Shown here in pieces: positions 50,001-62,400 of a stretch of 64,000 bases of DNA. Location of the stretch: positions 19,105,912-19,169,911 of the forward strand of contig NC_054538.1 in the NCBI RefSeq assembly GCF_017654505.1, given 5' to 3'. Origin of the DNA: Polyodon spathula (lineage: Eukaryota; Chordata; Actinopteri; Acipenseriformes; Polyodontidae). The notes beneath the pieces are model-generated. The model was not told where the DNA came from. It ran no database searches and saw only the letters and a program-made list of their open reading frames with translations. Made by a program: the position numbers and the translations under genes. How positions within the stretch are numbered: position 1 is the stretch's first letter; each line of letters begins with the position of its first letter.

Positions 50001-53000
50001 TTTGTCTCTAGCAGTAACTCGACAGTACTTGCACACTTAGTTGTAGTTTTTTTCCTTTGCTGTCATCTACAACAAAATCCTGATGATCACAAGCACATTC
50101 TTCTGGGGTTTTTGTGTCTCTAGGCATTTATTTATTTATTTTTTTTACATTTCACCACAATGTGCAATTATGTTTTAAATTCTCACTACCTGTAATACAG
50201 CTTTAAATCCTGTGAACAAGCCTTCTACTGTAATTGTAATCTATTTTTTAAATCTTGCAAGCGGAGTCTCCCAATATAAACATAGAATGTGCTGCCACTC
50301 ATTCAAATCAATGATAGATACAAGTCGGATACATTACCCAACTGCACGGAAAGGTAGTTTGTTTTTGTTTTTTTGTAGTAGTTTATTTATTTAATGGGAA
50401 AGGGGTGAAGTCAGTGTGAATTGAGTGACCATTTCCAGTGTTTTCCTGTGTTTATTGGCTATAAACTGATTTCATTTTTTTTGTATCGTGGGGAGCGATT
50501 TTTTATCGTTTTAAAATCGAAAATCAGAAGCCCTACTTCTGCTGTACTGGTTATCTAATTATGATAATGTTTGAAAAGGACATTATTTGGCAAGTTATTA
50601 AGAGTATCATAATCTAGGCACCTGTGATGAAACTTGGTTTGGCAATCAAAAGATTAGTGTAAATGTGCCACCTGTTGTGGACAAATTCCGGCTTGCCAAC
50701 CAGATCTGGGGTTAGTTATAATTACAATTACAGAAGAACTGAATTAAAATTGCAGTGCTATTTTGTTCAATTACAATTAGTTACAATTATGCTGCAGTAA
50801 TTACATTCATAATTACAGAAACATTGTATAAAGTTTTTTTGAACAAGTGGGGTCGCGAAAAGTGGTTGAAAATACAAGAAGAATGTTCGCGCAATGTAAA
50901 CATGGAGCTGTGAATGATTTAAGGTTGGAAAAGTGTTCATTGAACTCTAATTGATAAAATATAAGGCAATTACAAATACAATCACGCTGGTGTGCCAAGG
51001 TCCAACTACAGTGTAATGCAATTACACAATTACAATTGTAATTGACCCCAAGTCTGTTGCCAACATAAAAGACAATGTTATCTACTAATGATTTTAAAAT
51101 CATCAACTTAACAAATATAATATTCTGCCTCCTGCTGTGATACAGGATTTAGTCTCTTACTGCAGTGATTTAAATTGTGAAACAAATTTCTCCTCTTTTA
51201 AATCAGGAGTAATTAAATGTGCATAGGTTTGCCTTAAGCATACATCGGTATATTTGATGAATTTATGTGTAAAGTTTGTAAGAGTACAATATCCTAGCGT
51301 TTTGTCATTTAATAAATGTATTTTTTTTTAAATAAAATAATTATTAACCCATGTGAGAGACAACCCTGCAAACAGTTTCAAATTTTATTACACTTGGCTG
51401 ACTGGCTGTTATCTTCTGTAAGTGCAATGACTTGTTCTAGTTGTGGGAATTCCATTTGGGAGTTACAGGCAATTCCTCAGTAGTAAGTCAGCATTCTGCA
51501 GGAGGCTTTATTTAAAGAAAAAAAGTTAGTGAAATGTATAGACCTGATTTTTAACTTGCAAACCAAAATACCATTAGGATAATTAATAATCCCAACAGAA
51601 AATATTTTGGCTTAGTATACTAAAAGGATGCATATTGTTTTGTCATTGAACTTCATTTTTGTTCAATATTGTAGTATTTCTAAATTTGGTTCTATTGAAA
51701 GCTGGCTGCAAATACCAGATTACACGATTATGGTTATTTTCTGAACCCTTCATATAAAAAACGTTCACTATAAAGAAACTTGTATTCCGCCTATGATAAT
51801 CATTTTAAGTTTGTTTTTAAAAGCAAAATAATAAATGAAACACTGGTGGTTTTAATTCAGAATTCCTTTGTTGAGTATCATCATAAATAATATAAGTGGT
51901 TAATGCTGTTAATGCCACAGGATATTCTTTTAGTGGTTGAATGTTCAGTATTTATGGAAACTTCCAATGGCAACTTCTTTGTGCTATTAAATTTTACTTT
52001 TATGACACTGACAAGATTTCAAGATTCTATATGGGGGAGTTACAAATTAAATTGTCTAAGAATCTTCAGCAGACTCCCTTGAAGGCTAAAATGCATGCAT
52101 TTTTTGTAATAACTGGAAACAAACTTCACACAGGTTTACCTCAAAAGCATTCTTGCTAAGGTTGAGGAAATGCATCGATTTTATCAATGCATCGTATCGA
52201 CAACTATCAATAGTCAAGCCTGTGCATCGTTTGTGTAAAGGGTTTAAGCAAAGGAAAGCTTTTATTTTTTATTAACTTTGGAATCTGCAGTTATTTTTTG
52301 CGTTAAGCTGCAGAGCTTCTCTGCTCCCCTCAGGTCTGACTCGCTGAATCTGCATGCGATTGAGCTCACCTTCTCCCTCCTGTGAGTGTTTACTTATGGG
52401 ATTGGATCTGTGCAGGAGTCTTCAAAGTAACAGAGCAAGTTAAGAGCGTTGTGCTAGAATTACAAATACTGTATCGACCAAGCTACAATGCCTTCCGATG
52501 CTTGGCAATTATTTTCTAAAGTAAGACGGAAAGAAAAGTAATGAGATGCAGAGGTTGCGCTAGCCATTAAAAATGTGCATTTGTAAAAAGCATGCGCATC
52601 TCAAAATCTGCGTTTTAAACCAGAACATCTGCGTTTGTACATATTGCATCAACCTAGTTATTATTTTTCCAAAGCAGGAAAGCTATTTCGGTAGTTCTAA
52701 ATAAAAACCTTGCAGGTCTCACCCATGGTTTTTACTTGTCCAAATTCTTGCCTTAGTGTGAACAGGTAAGATGCTCTGATACAGATTACTGAATCGCTCT
52801 AATAGTGGAGACGTGCGCAGTTAAAGAGGATGCAGGGAGCACATAAAACTACTTCGTGATATAAACACAATTATTGAATAGGGATGAAAAGGGGGGAATG
52901 CTGTTTTTTACATCTGCTTTATAGAAACACACTTTTTTTTTTTTTTTTAATTAAAATTACAATTCTGCATAAACACGACCTTCAAACAAAATCGCCATTT

Positions 53001-56000
53001 TTTCATTTGAACTACCCCTGAGTAAAAATTATGAAAAACAACCAATGTCTTTCCAAAAGTTGTATCTTTGCATAGAAGCATTAAGCATCCTGGCAACATC
53101 AGTCCCTAGTGAGCAGGTATTCACTATGCAGATTGTAATCAAGTTCCAGTTATCGCTTAATTAAAACAAAATATGGACACTAACCTGTTCCTTAACACAA
53201 TTCAAATGTAAGCCATGGACAACACTGTTGTTACTAAACTGCTGTGGAAAGGGACAACTTTTTTTTTTTTTTTTTACTGTCAATACCCTTAGTCATTTTG
53301 AATGTTAAGCACAAGCTTTCAGACCTTTGACTGACCTCTTGAAAACAGTACAGCTGTACTGCTTCACTTAGTGTTCACACAATAGCTGTCGGTCTTTATG
53401 AATTTCCTTTTTTCCACCCTCCTGAGCCATTGATTTGTCAACATTCGAACTGAACCTGCCCCTGAGATCCATATCAAACAACTGTTGGTTAGAAAGCTGA
53501 GTAGTAAACTTTTCAAGTCTTCCGTTTGTTGTAACTGAAATGCTGTAATAATGCATGTGAAAGACTGGATAAAGTAGCACAGTAAGAAAAAAAGAGCTAC
53601 TCAACAGGTTTAAACTTTGTTGTTGAATTTGCTGAAATACATGTTTACTCACAATGCTGAAAAAACAGTACGTGACGGGAGACGAAACAAAGACAAACTT
53701 AAAATGGCTAAAGAAAAACGAGCTGATAGGAGGAAAGTGTTCCGATGCGGAAAACATTTTGTTTGAATGGAGTACTTTGAATGACTAATACATACTGTAA
53801 CTTGTTCTACATGTCATTGTAATGCAGTGGTACACTTGTAAAGTATGTACATGGTTATGGTTCTGATTAATAAAATTAATGTATGTGTACAGTTGAAAAT
53901 TGAATGCAATTGTACTGCACTTAATACAATACTAAAATGTTTTGTTTACTGGTTATTAGATGGTGCACTGTTAAGTTTATTTTTTTTTTGCATTTTAATT
54001 GATGAAGCAGTACTATTTAATACTTTTTTAATTTGAATTAATATAACAAATCTGTAAAAACCAATGCAGCGGGAACTATTATCTAAGTATGATTTTGGAA
54101 AGAAATGTTCAGTAACTTGATAAGCTAAAATAAAATACAGTAGTTTAGTATAGATGTGATGTGCGATGTATAATTTTACACTCTTATTATTTTTTAAATT
54201 TTGAAAATTTAGTTTTGAATAGTTTCTAGCAGTTTAACTAAAAACAAAAAACACAAATTATTAATGGAGTAAAATGTTGCAAACAAGGATTATTTTGAAA
54301 CTAAGCCTGTGTATCTTTCTTTATTGGTGTTGATCATGTAGGAAAAAAAAAATCTATTGTAAAAAAAGTATTTCAAACACAAAAAAGGTGTTTTCCTAAA
54401 ATTGGAGCCTCAAAAAGGGGAGAGTGACCTATAAAACGATTGGATGGAATCAATTTAATATGCATAAAAGTTTTTAAAGCGTTACTAGCAATGTTACACA
54501 GTAATCCACAGCTTCACGTGCATTACTGCGTTTTTTGTGCCCTTTCATAACGTTTCTGAATCGATGCATCAGCTTTTTAGAGAACGATATATTGATAGAG
54601 AAAAATTAGGCATCTTAATTCTTGCAAAGCATTAACATAAGCATATTTGCTTCTGTCTTGCAGGTGATTCTTTGATTTCCCTCTAAATATGTACGTCACA
54701 TTTGTGCAGCTTGCTCGGGCACTAGCAAATCTACTAGTACAGGTGTCTTTCGATTTTCTGCACTCTTACGGAGAGTGCTGCTTGGTGCTGCTCATAAACT
54801 TTACAGTTTTGAACTTGATATAATTTAATACTAATCAGTGAAGTACAATCTTTCTGCTTTATTTAGAAGTATAAATATTCCAGTAAACATAAGTAAAAAA
54901 ACAACCATATCAGAAATATCATCTCAAGCGTTTTGAAACTGATAAAAAGGTAATCAAAATCTAAATTTAGGTTCGAAAATACACATTTAAATGTATAATA
55001 TAGTAATTGAAAAAGACATAACATGTGCATTTTGTTTATTACAAGTTGAGTTTATTCGTCATGTGACTAATCATGTGTGTCTGTTGAAACTCAACATGGC
55101 AGCTGCACCAGTGAAAAAGCAATGTTTCAAAAAAAGCACTTGCATTCTTCTATGCTGAAAAACTAAGGTACTGGACTGCGCTCAGGCGGGGCTTTCCTGA
55201 AGGAAGTAAGTTAGCAAAATTAATTGCGTGTTTCATTATTGTTTAGTTTATTTCTTTCCATGCTCCCTGGCTTTAATGAAGCTAGAATTAGCCATATTAA
55301 ACCATGGCCATTTTTTAATTACATTATATTATCTGACGATGAAGAAACAAGCTCAAAGCTATTTTTCTAGCTATACATTCCTTGAAGGAAATTGATCATT
55401 TTCCTGTGTAAAGGATGTAGTCACAACACTACACACCATTTGTTTCTTAAATATTTTTCTATCCGGAGACACACCCTTGTTAAATTTAGCAAATAAGGCA
55501 GAATTTGCAAAAAAAACAATTGAGAGGATTCATTATGCATTTATATTTGAACTGGCGCTATTTAAATTACAATCAGGTGATACACAACACTGAACCTGTG
55601 TAGAGCAACGAGTCAGTCAACACACCTTTTTTTTATTAGTGTTTCATATTTTATACTGGTTATTGTAATGCCAGTAAAACGCTAAACTTAATTTGTGGAG
55701 TCCTGTACATAGGATTACTCTCACATGACATTGCTGGACTTTCACTGAATTCTTTCATTTTTTTTTATTGTAATGCCAGCAATAAGATAAACCGGTATTT
55801 TCAAAACACCTTCATTTGTAGACTGAACTACATTGTTAGTGTAAATACCATTCTCACAACAGTGCAGAACATTTGTTTTCTGAACTGTTGTAATATAATT
55901 GTTAGGTTTTCCTGCTTATTTTAATGCCAGCAATGAGCCAGAGTCTATAAACATTGACAGGTTTGAAGTGTCTTCAGGTGTGTTACTAACTATAATGGCA

Positions 56001-56323
56001 GAAAGTGTCTTATTCAAAAAACTCTTGGCTTTAATAAAAATAAAAAAAGAAGAAATTGTGGTAATATTTATTAATTTACTTAATTTAACTGTCAGCATTA
56101 TAGTTTGTGTTTGCTTATTAATACATTGATAAAACGTGGGGAAAAAACAAATTTGCTGTTCCTAAAAATGGAAAGTCAGTAGCCCTAGAGATGGTTACAA
56201 TTGAAAGCAGAGCAGATGTCTGTTTTATACAGTAGTATAAAGCAATTATATGCAGGCAACCAATTAAGTACTGACAGGGCTGCATTGATGATAAATGTAA
56301 ATGTACGCTTCATAAAAATTCTA

Positions 56324-56409
<86 letters not shown>

Positions 56410-59400
56410 AAAAGATCCTTTCACTTTTCACGTTCGTTGCCCCTTTCGACGTAGACCCAGGACACAGAAACGGAATTGCTTTAGCGCTGACGCGCACTTT
56501 TTAATAAACACAGAAATGAAAACAAAACAAATGCCTAGCTCCCTCTTGGAGCTCTGACTAAACATAGACTGGTTCCTCACTAAACCACAGGACGGCTAAG
56601 CCGTTTACCTGACAAACACCAAAACGGGCTTCTCTCAGCACTCTCTTCAATACGACTGGACACACACGCAGTCGGGCTCTTCACTCAGCCGCCCCGATCA
56701 GTCTGGCTGCCTCTTTTAAATACCCTGCACCTGTCTCTAATTTATAATTACGATCAGGTGCCGAGGATTAACTAAATCATTAAAACAATTACAATTAAAC
56801 CCCATAACACCCAAATGTGCATTCTCACAAGGTTTTTAGCAGGGAAGGATTTTACCCCCCTCCCTGGTACCTTACAATATATATATAAATAATCAGAGGA
56901 TGATTCAAAATCAGAGGCAGAGCCACAATAAATGTCTTGTTAAATTTACCCTTTCTCAGTCAAAACAACAAGTTTCTCAGTATCTAAAAAGCTTGAAAGG
57001 AACGCTGATCTTCAGTGTATGTGTGTGTGGATGGATAACGTATCTTTGTTGCGGAGAACTGAATTTGAAGCTGTTATTGATTGACAGGCTTTCAGTTTAG
57101 AAGGCACCTCATGTCCTGGGGAAGTTACTGTATGACTTTGGCCAGTACAGCCTTTTTATGTACCCTACATACATTTTTCCCTGCTATAGCCCTCCTGTAG
57201 TTCGTCTCCTGTTGGATTACTGTACTGTAGTGTTTTTCTTGAGGTTTGTCAAATGTAGTTCACCCATGTGATTGTTGTAATCTCTTTATTCTGCTGGTGA
57301 ATGTGTAACAGCTATTGTGACCATTTTGTTAACATGCACAGGGAACTTGTATTTTGCAGTAACTTGTGGGAGTGTTGGAGTTTTCATTTTCCTCATCACC
57401 AAGGAATACATTGAAGACCATACTATTTTGTGAAATGTCTGGCTTTCCCTCTGTGCCACACTTACATTTTTAAATTGATTTCATTCACTTTTTTTACCAC
57501 AATTTATTGTGTATTGTAATCTGTATGCCTTTGTGTCAAATTCAGATGAATCCCTTGCTCAGAAAATATTGGAGACATTTGTACATTATCCTGTGAACAG
57601 CTTATTCAAAAGCGTTAACTTTTAAAGGACATTCTTTAGCACAATCTCAGTCTGAGTTGTAGCTATAAATAGTTACATTTCCTTATACAAAGGACTATTC
57701 TAACAAAGGCTTATTTTTATTTTATTTTATTTTGAAGGTGGAGAACTTCATTTCCTTCAAATTGGAGGAGCCTGTGATGATATTGATGAAGGCGATATCT
57801 TCGTTGACGGCCCCCTTTCTAAAGGGGCAGAAGAGTTGTGTGAAGGGACAAAGCTGCCCTCTAACCCTTCTAGTCCTGGAGTTACTGGTGAGAGATCTGT
57901 AATACTTGTGTCAACACTTGAAAAGTGAAACTAGACACTATTAAAATAAGATAACAAGACATTGCTAGCAGTAATCCCAAAATTCAGTCATCCCTTATTT
58001 GTAGTGTTCCCATGATGAACAATACAATGTTAAGAGGAAAAGTCCTTTTTGACACTAGCCCGGTATGTTTGTGCTCCCTGTCTGGTCTGTTTTCTACAGT
58101 ACATCAAAATAAAACAAAAAGCTGGAGACATGTTTATTATGTACTGGTGTATTTGCTATTACTTTCCACTCGGAGCATCCTTTACATTCTGCTAAAAAAA
58201 ACAAACATTTGAAGCTATTTCCCAAGTCAGGTACATTTTGCATAATCATAGCAGAATGTTTGTATTTTTGTATTTATTTTATTTGTTTTAACTACATTGG
58301 CATCTTTGTGTTTGTGTGAGCAGTAGGAGTTGATCTTCTGGTGGACCAAACGTTCTGTGCGGAGAGCCTGACTTCACTGGTGGAGCTGACACGCTTCGAG
58401 ACGCTGACCCCCCGCTTCTCTGCCACCGTCCCTCCCTGCTGGGTGGAGGTGCAGCAAGAGCAGCAGCAGAGGAGGCACCCGCAGCACCTTCACCAGCAGC
58501 ACCATGGGGACGCAGCCCAGCACACACGCACCTGGAAACTGCAGACCGATGGGTACATTTACATGAGCGCGAGGCTCTCCGAGTTGAACCGGTCTCAGAC
58601 CGATCTGAGGGTTAGTCTGAACAGGCAGATCGGTCTGGAATCAGTCTCAGAAGTCTTGGAAAGTTTTAAATAAACTAATTTGAATGCATGGGCAACTGCA
58701 TGTTTTGTGGCTACCTTACATATTTACATATATTTAATTGAAATAGTGCGTTCTTCATATCTGTTTTTATTGACCATAACAAAGATTTCCTTCACCTACA
58801 GCTCCAGCTGGGATGAACATGTCTTTGAACTGGTCCTACCCAAAGCATGCATGGTCGGACATGTGGACTTCAAATTCGTCATGAACTCAAACATCACAAA
58901 CATTCCACAGATTCAAGTCACACTGCTTAAAAATAAGGCTCCAGGACTTGTGAAGGTGAATGGTAAGTAAACACATCCCTGAATGTTAATCTATTTTTTT
59001 CGGTTCTTTTTATCTGGTAGCACTGTAGAGTAACAACTTTTCATAGGACACAAATTTCCATCCAAATACAGCCTCGTGAAATAGGCTGCAATAAAGGGAT
59101 CCTGTGGCTGTTCTCAGTTCATGTTGCAGTAGTTTATATTGACAAGCACTGTCTAGGGGGAGAGTTGATTCCATGTAAAGAATTTGTTCATTTTGGTGGG
59201 GATCCTGTCACTAGAAGAGCTGCATTTTCCTTACCACTTGCATCTGAATTGAATCTCTCTGCACAGTTTTGAAGGGACTGTGTTGGGGTCTGAGCAGGGA
59301 ATGCAGAGAATATGCAGGCTGAATTACACATACAGGAGTGTAGATATTGAGTAGACGTGAAGAGATGACATTGCTGTACCTTGACGATAAATATGTCAAC

Positions 59401-62400
59401 CATGCAAGGTCAACAATTTCTTGGAGATTTCTTGGGAGGAAGACAGACCAAAAATGTATAAACCTCTTTGATAAGATGCCCTACTGTACTAGAAATAGAC
59501 TCATACAGTGCTATTTTTAAATATAGTCAAAATTGGAAATCTTTACTCTGACAGAAATTTTGTCCTTTTGAGTAAATGGTTTTTAAAGATCCCTGGCTTT
59601 TGTTATCTTGTAAAGACATTTCCTGAGAGTATGTATACTTGTTTTGCAGAGTCAGCAGTGGACAGACAGCTCTGCTTCCCTTTATCGCAAGACCTGCATG
59701 CTAATGGAGAGAGGAATGGGCCATCACCACTTGCAGACTTCGGGGATGACATGCAGTTTATGGAAATGGAAGAGACACAAGGTTTAATTCAAAGTCTTCA
59801 CTTGTTAAATCTCTTTAAAATTAGTTTAGTTTAAAGTCAATGATAGTAGAAAATGTAAACAACTATAATATTAACTGCAGAGGTCGAACTGGCTTTTCTG
59901 TTCATACATTCCTGAAATGCACAAGGCCAAAATTGTGCCCCATCCATAAGATAGTAAATGATCAGTTGTTCACACAAAGGCTAATAAACTTCATGGATGT
60001 GCATTTTGGTAAATTTTTATGAATGTTTAAACTCTGTGCTATATCATAGTTTAAACAGTCTCTGTCTGTGTATAGGTGTACATACGAATACAGACAGACT
60101 TTTCTTTATACTAGTATATACTACCAGTAGACAATCCCCATGATAACGAGACTTGATTCTAAGTAATATTTGTTGCCTTTATTTACATGTGTGCATCTTC
60201 TTCTGCATTCCAACAGCATCGCTGTCTGTGTCTTAAGCGAAGATTCTTGAATCTTGAATTTTTTTTGCCCAGCAGCTTTTTCACACACACTACAATACAT
60301 TTGCTGTCTTGATAAGCAAGCCACATATATTGTTTATCCATGGATAATTCAGAATTGTAAGAACGTATAGTCCGTTTGCATTTTTCTGCATTACTACTGC
60401 TTGCAACTGCTTTGGTCACTAGTACAGTAGTCTCCGGCTAAGAGAATCCCCATCGGGAAGCAACCGAACTGTCCTCTAAGACAGAGTTGACCACCAGACC
60501 AGACCACAATCTGAATCGGTCAATAAAGAAATATGTATTACTTGTTGTGATGCACATCCATCAACATATGAAATGAACTGAATAAGTTTGTGTCTGTTAA
60601 TAAACTATAATAATAAAGAAACAGACAAACTAACGTTAATAAACTGTCAAACTAAATTGACACATCAATCCTACACACGTTAAATATATAGTTTAACAGC
60701 AATATATAAGACATGCACATTATTTAATGGTGAAGCAGCTCACCAGAACAGGAAACATCAAATTGACAGACGACTTGTGTCTGGTTTAGGTTTTTTTTCA
60801 AGAGCTCGGACAATTTCTAACTAAATTTCTAACTAGCAAGAGGAACAAACAGCGGTTCATTTTGTTTACTTGCCATTTTGTAGCAATGAGGTGCACTCAT
60901 GGAAATCAAAATTCAAAAAGAGTCAATGATATGCTGGCGGTTCAGGAAAGATTTTTAATAAACCAATCTGTGTGCCACAAGACACTCGCGATGTCAAGCT
61001 GCTTAATAAGACTGATAATAAGACTGAATAAACAATTTTAATTTCAGTTTGATGATAATGAACATTCAGAGCATCCAGTCTACACCAAATACTACATGGT
61101 GGTATCTATTTTAAGTATCTCTTGAAATTTCTGTTTGGAATCTCTATGGATGAAGAAACCCTGGTAATCTGAAGGCAGCTGCAATTATAGAAATATTAAT
61201 GAAATATACATACAGCTGTTCAAGGCAGTTTCATTAGAAATTTTCATCCAATTAAAATAATGCACATTAGTTATACTATAGGTAGTATTTGTAAATAGTA
61301 AAACTGTTAATATAGCGGCACAGCATGCATATGTTGACAACCAGATGAGGGTCAGTGGTGTTGATCAGCTAATGTAGTATTCTAATTGAAGACACATTGG
61401 CTTGAATTTGTTCTGATTTGCTGCACTAGACAGAATAATCTGTTTGTGCAGCTCTACTAAATATCTACCTGAATCAGTGTCTTTCTTGCATAAAAACATA
61501 TTTCTGTTTGCTTTACAGGTTCGAGATTATGTTGGTTTTTAGAAGATCACAAGGAGGATATTTTATGTGGTCCGATGTGGTTAGCTAGTGGTCTGGATCT
61601 CTCTGGGCATGCTGGGATGTTGACCCTAACAAGCCCAAAACTTGTTAAGGGTAAGGGCCTGCTTCTACATTTGTTTACAGTTTTTATTCAGATAGCAAGA
61701 TGAGATTTTTAATTTCTGTACAAAACAGGCCAGAGGCTACTGTAAATTGTTATTCTTAGGGAGCATTCATAAACTAAATTGAAGGATAGTCCAAACGTAG
61801 TGATACTGTGGTAGTAAAATGTCAGTTCACACACAGGAATCGGTTAACCTGTAAAAATACAAACCTGATATATATATCATATATAATATATATTCTATAT
61901 ATCTATAATATATATATATTATATATTATCTATATTAATATATCTGTATAATAGTATGTTCACACACACACACAACACACACACACACAGAAAACAGTAA
62001 CTAGCAGTAATTAATTTGCTGTATTCTGTGAATATATAATATGAAACACTAGCAATACTAAAAAAAAAAAAAAAAAGGTTTTATGGACAGACATTTAGAC
62101 TAGAAGTGTTAATCAATGTCTTCACTGTATTCTGTGACTGATTTGATGTGTTCTGCAGGGATGGCAGGTGGGAAGTATCGTTCTTTCTTGGTCCACATTA
62201 AAGCAGTGAGTGATAAAGTGGTGGAGGAGAACTCCAGGCCAGTTGTGAGGATGCCAGCACCCAAACCACAGAGCAGCAAAGGACACTCACTTTCATCACT
62301 GCTGCAAAGAGCCCAAGCAAGCAAGGTATCTCTTAACATAACATTAATTTCTCATTTACTAATGTGTCAGTTCTAGGTTGACATATTGTACAGCATCCCC

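Larger units (their letters stand above)
48846..57737 (+). other. BIRC6: BIRC6 intron 10 (8.9 kb)
   Basis: Contents: a TA-flanked Tigger-like element (49267-49791), a hAT MITE with perfect 8-bp duplication (50701-51056), a decayed hAT transposase gene (about 52160-54600), an inverted TCGCTCCCC repeat (about 54360-54445), a repeated TTATTGTAATGCCAG module (55640-55940) and a solo LTR inside a (TA)n tract (56407-56876). No additional exon is recognised. Confidence 0.85.

Noticed and set aside
53368..53757. 129-codon minus-strand ORF in BIRC6 intron 10
   Set aside because: It lies inside a decayed hAT element, on the strand opposite to the transposase motifs, and has low-complexity Phe/Ser-rich composition.
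56185..56557. ORFs on both strands through the (TA)n tract at 56332
   Set aside because: TA repeats are open in several frames on both strands; no conserved residues were seen.
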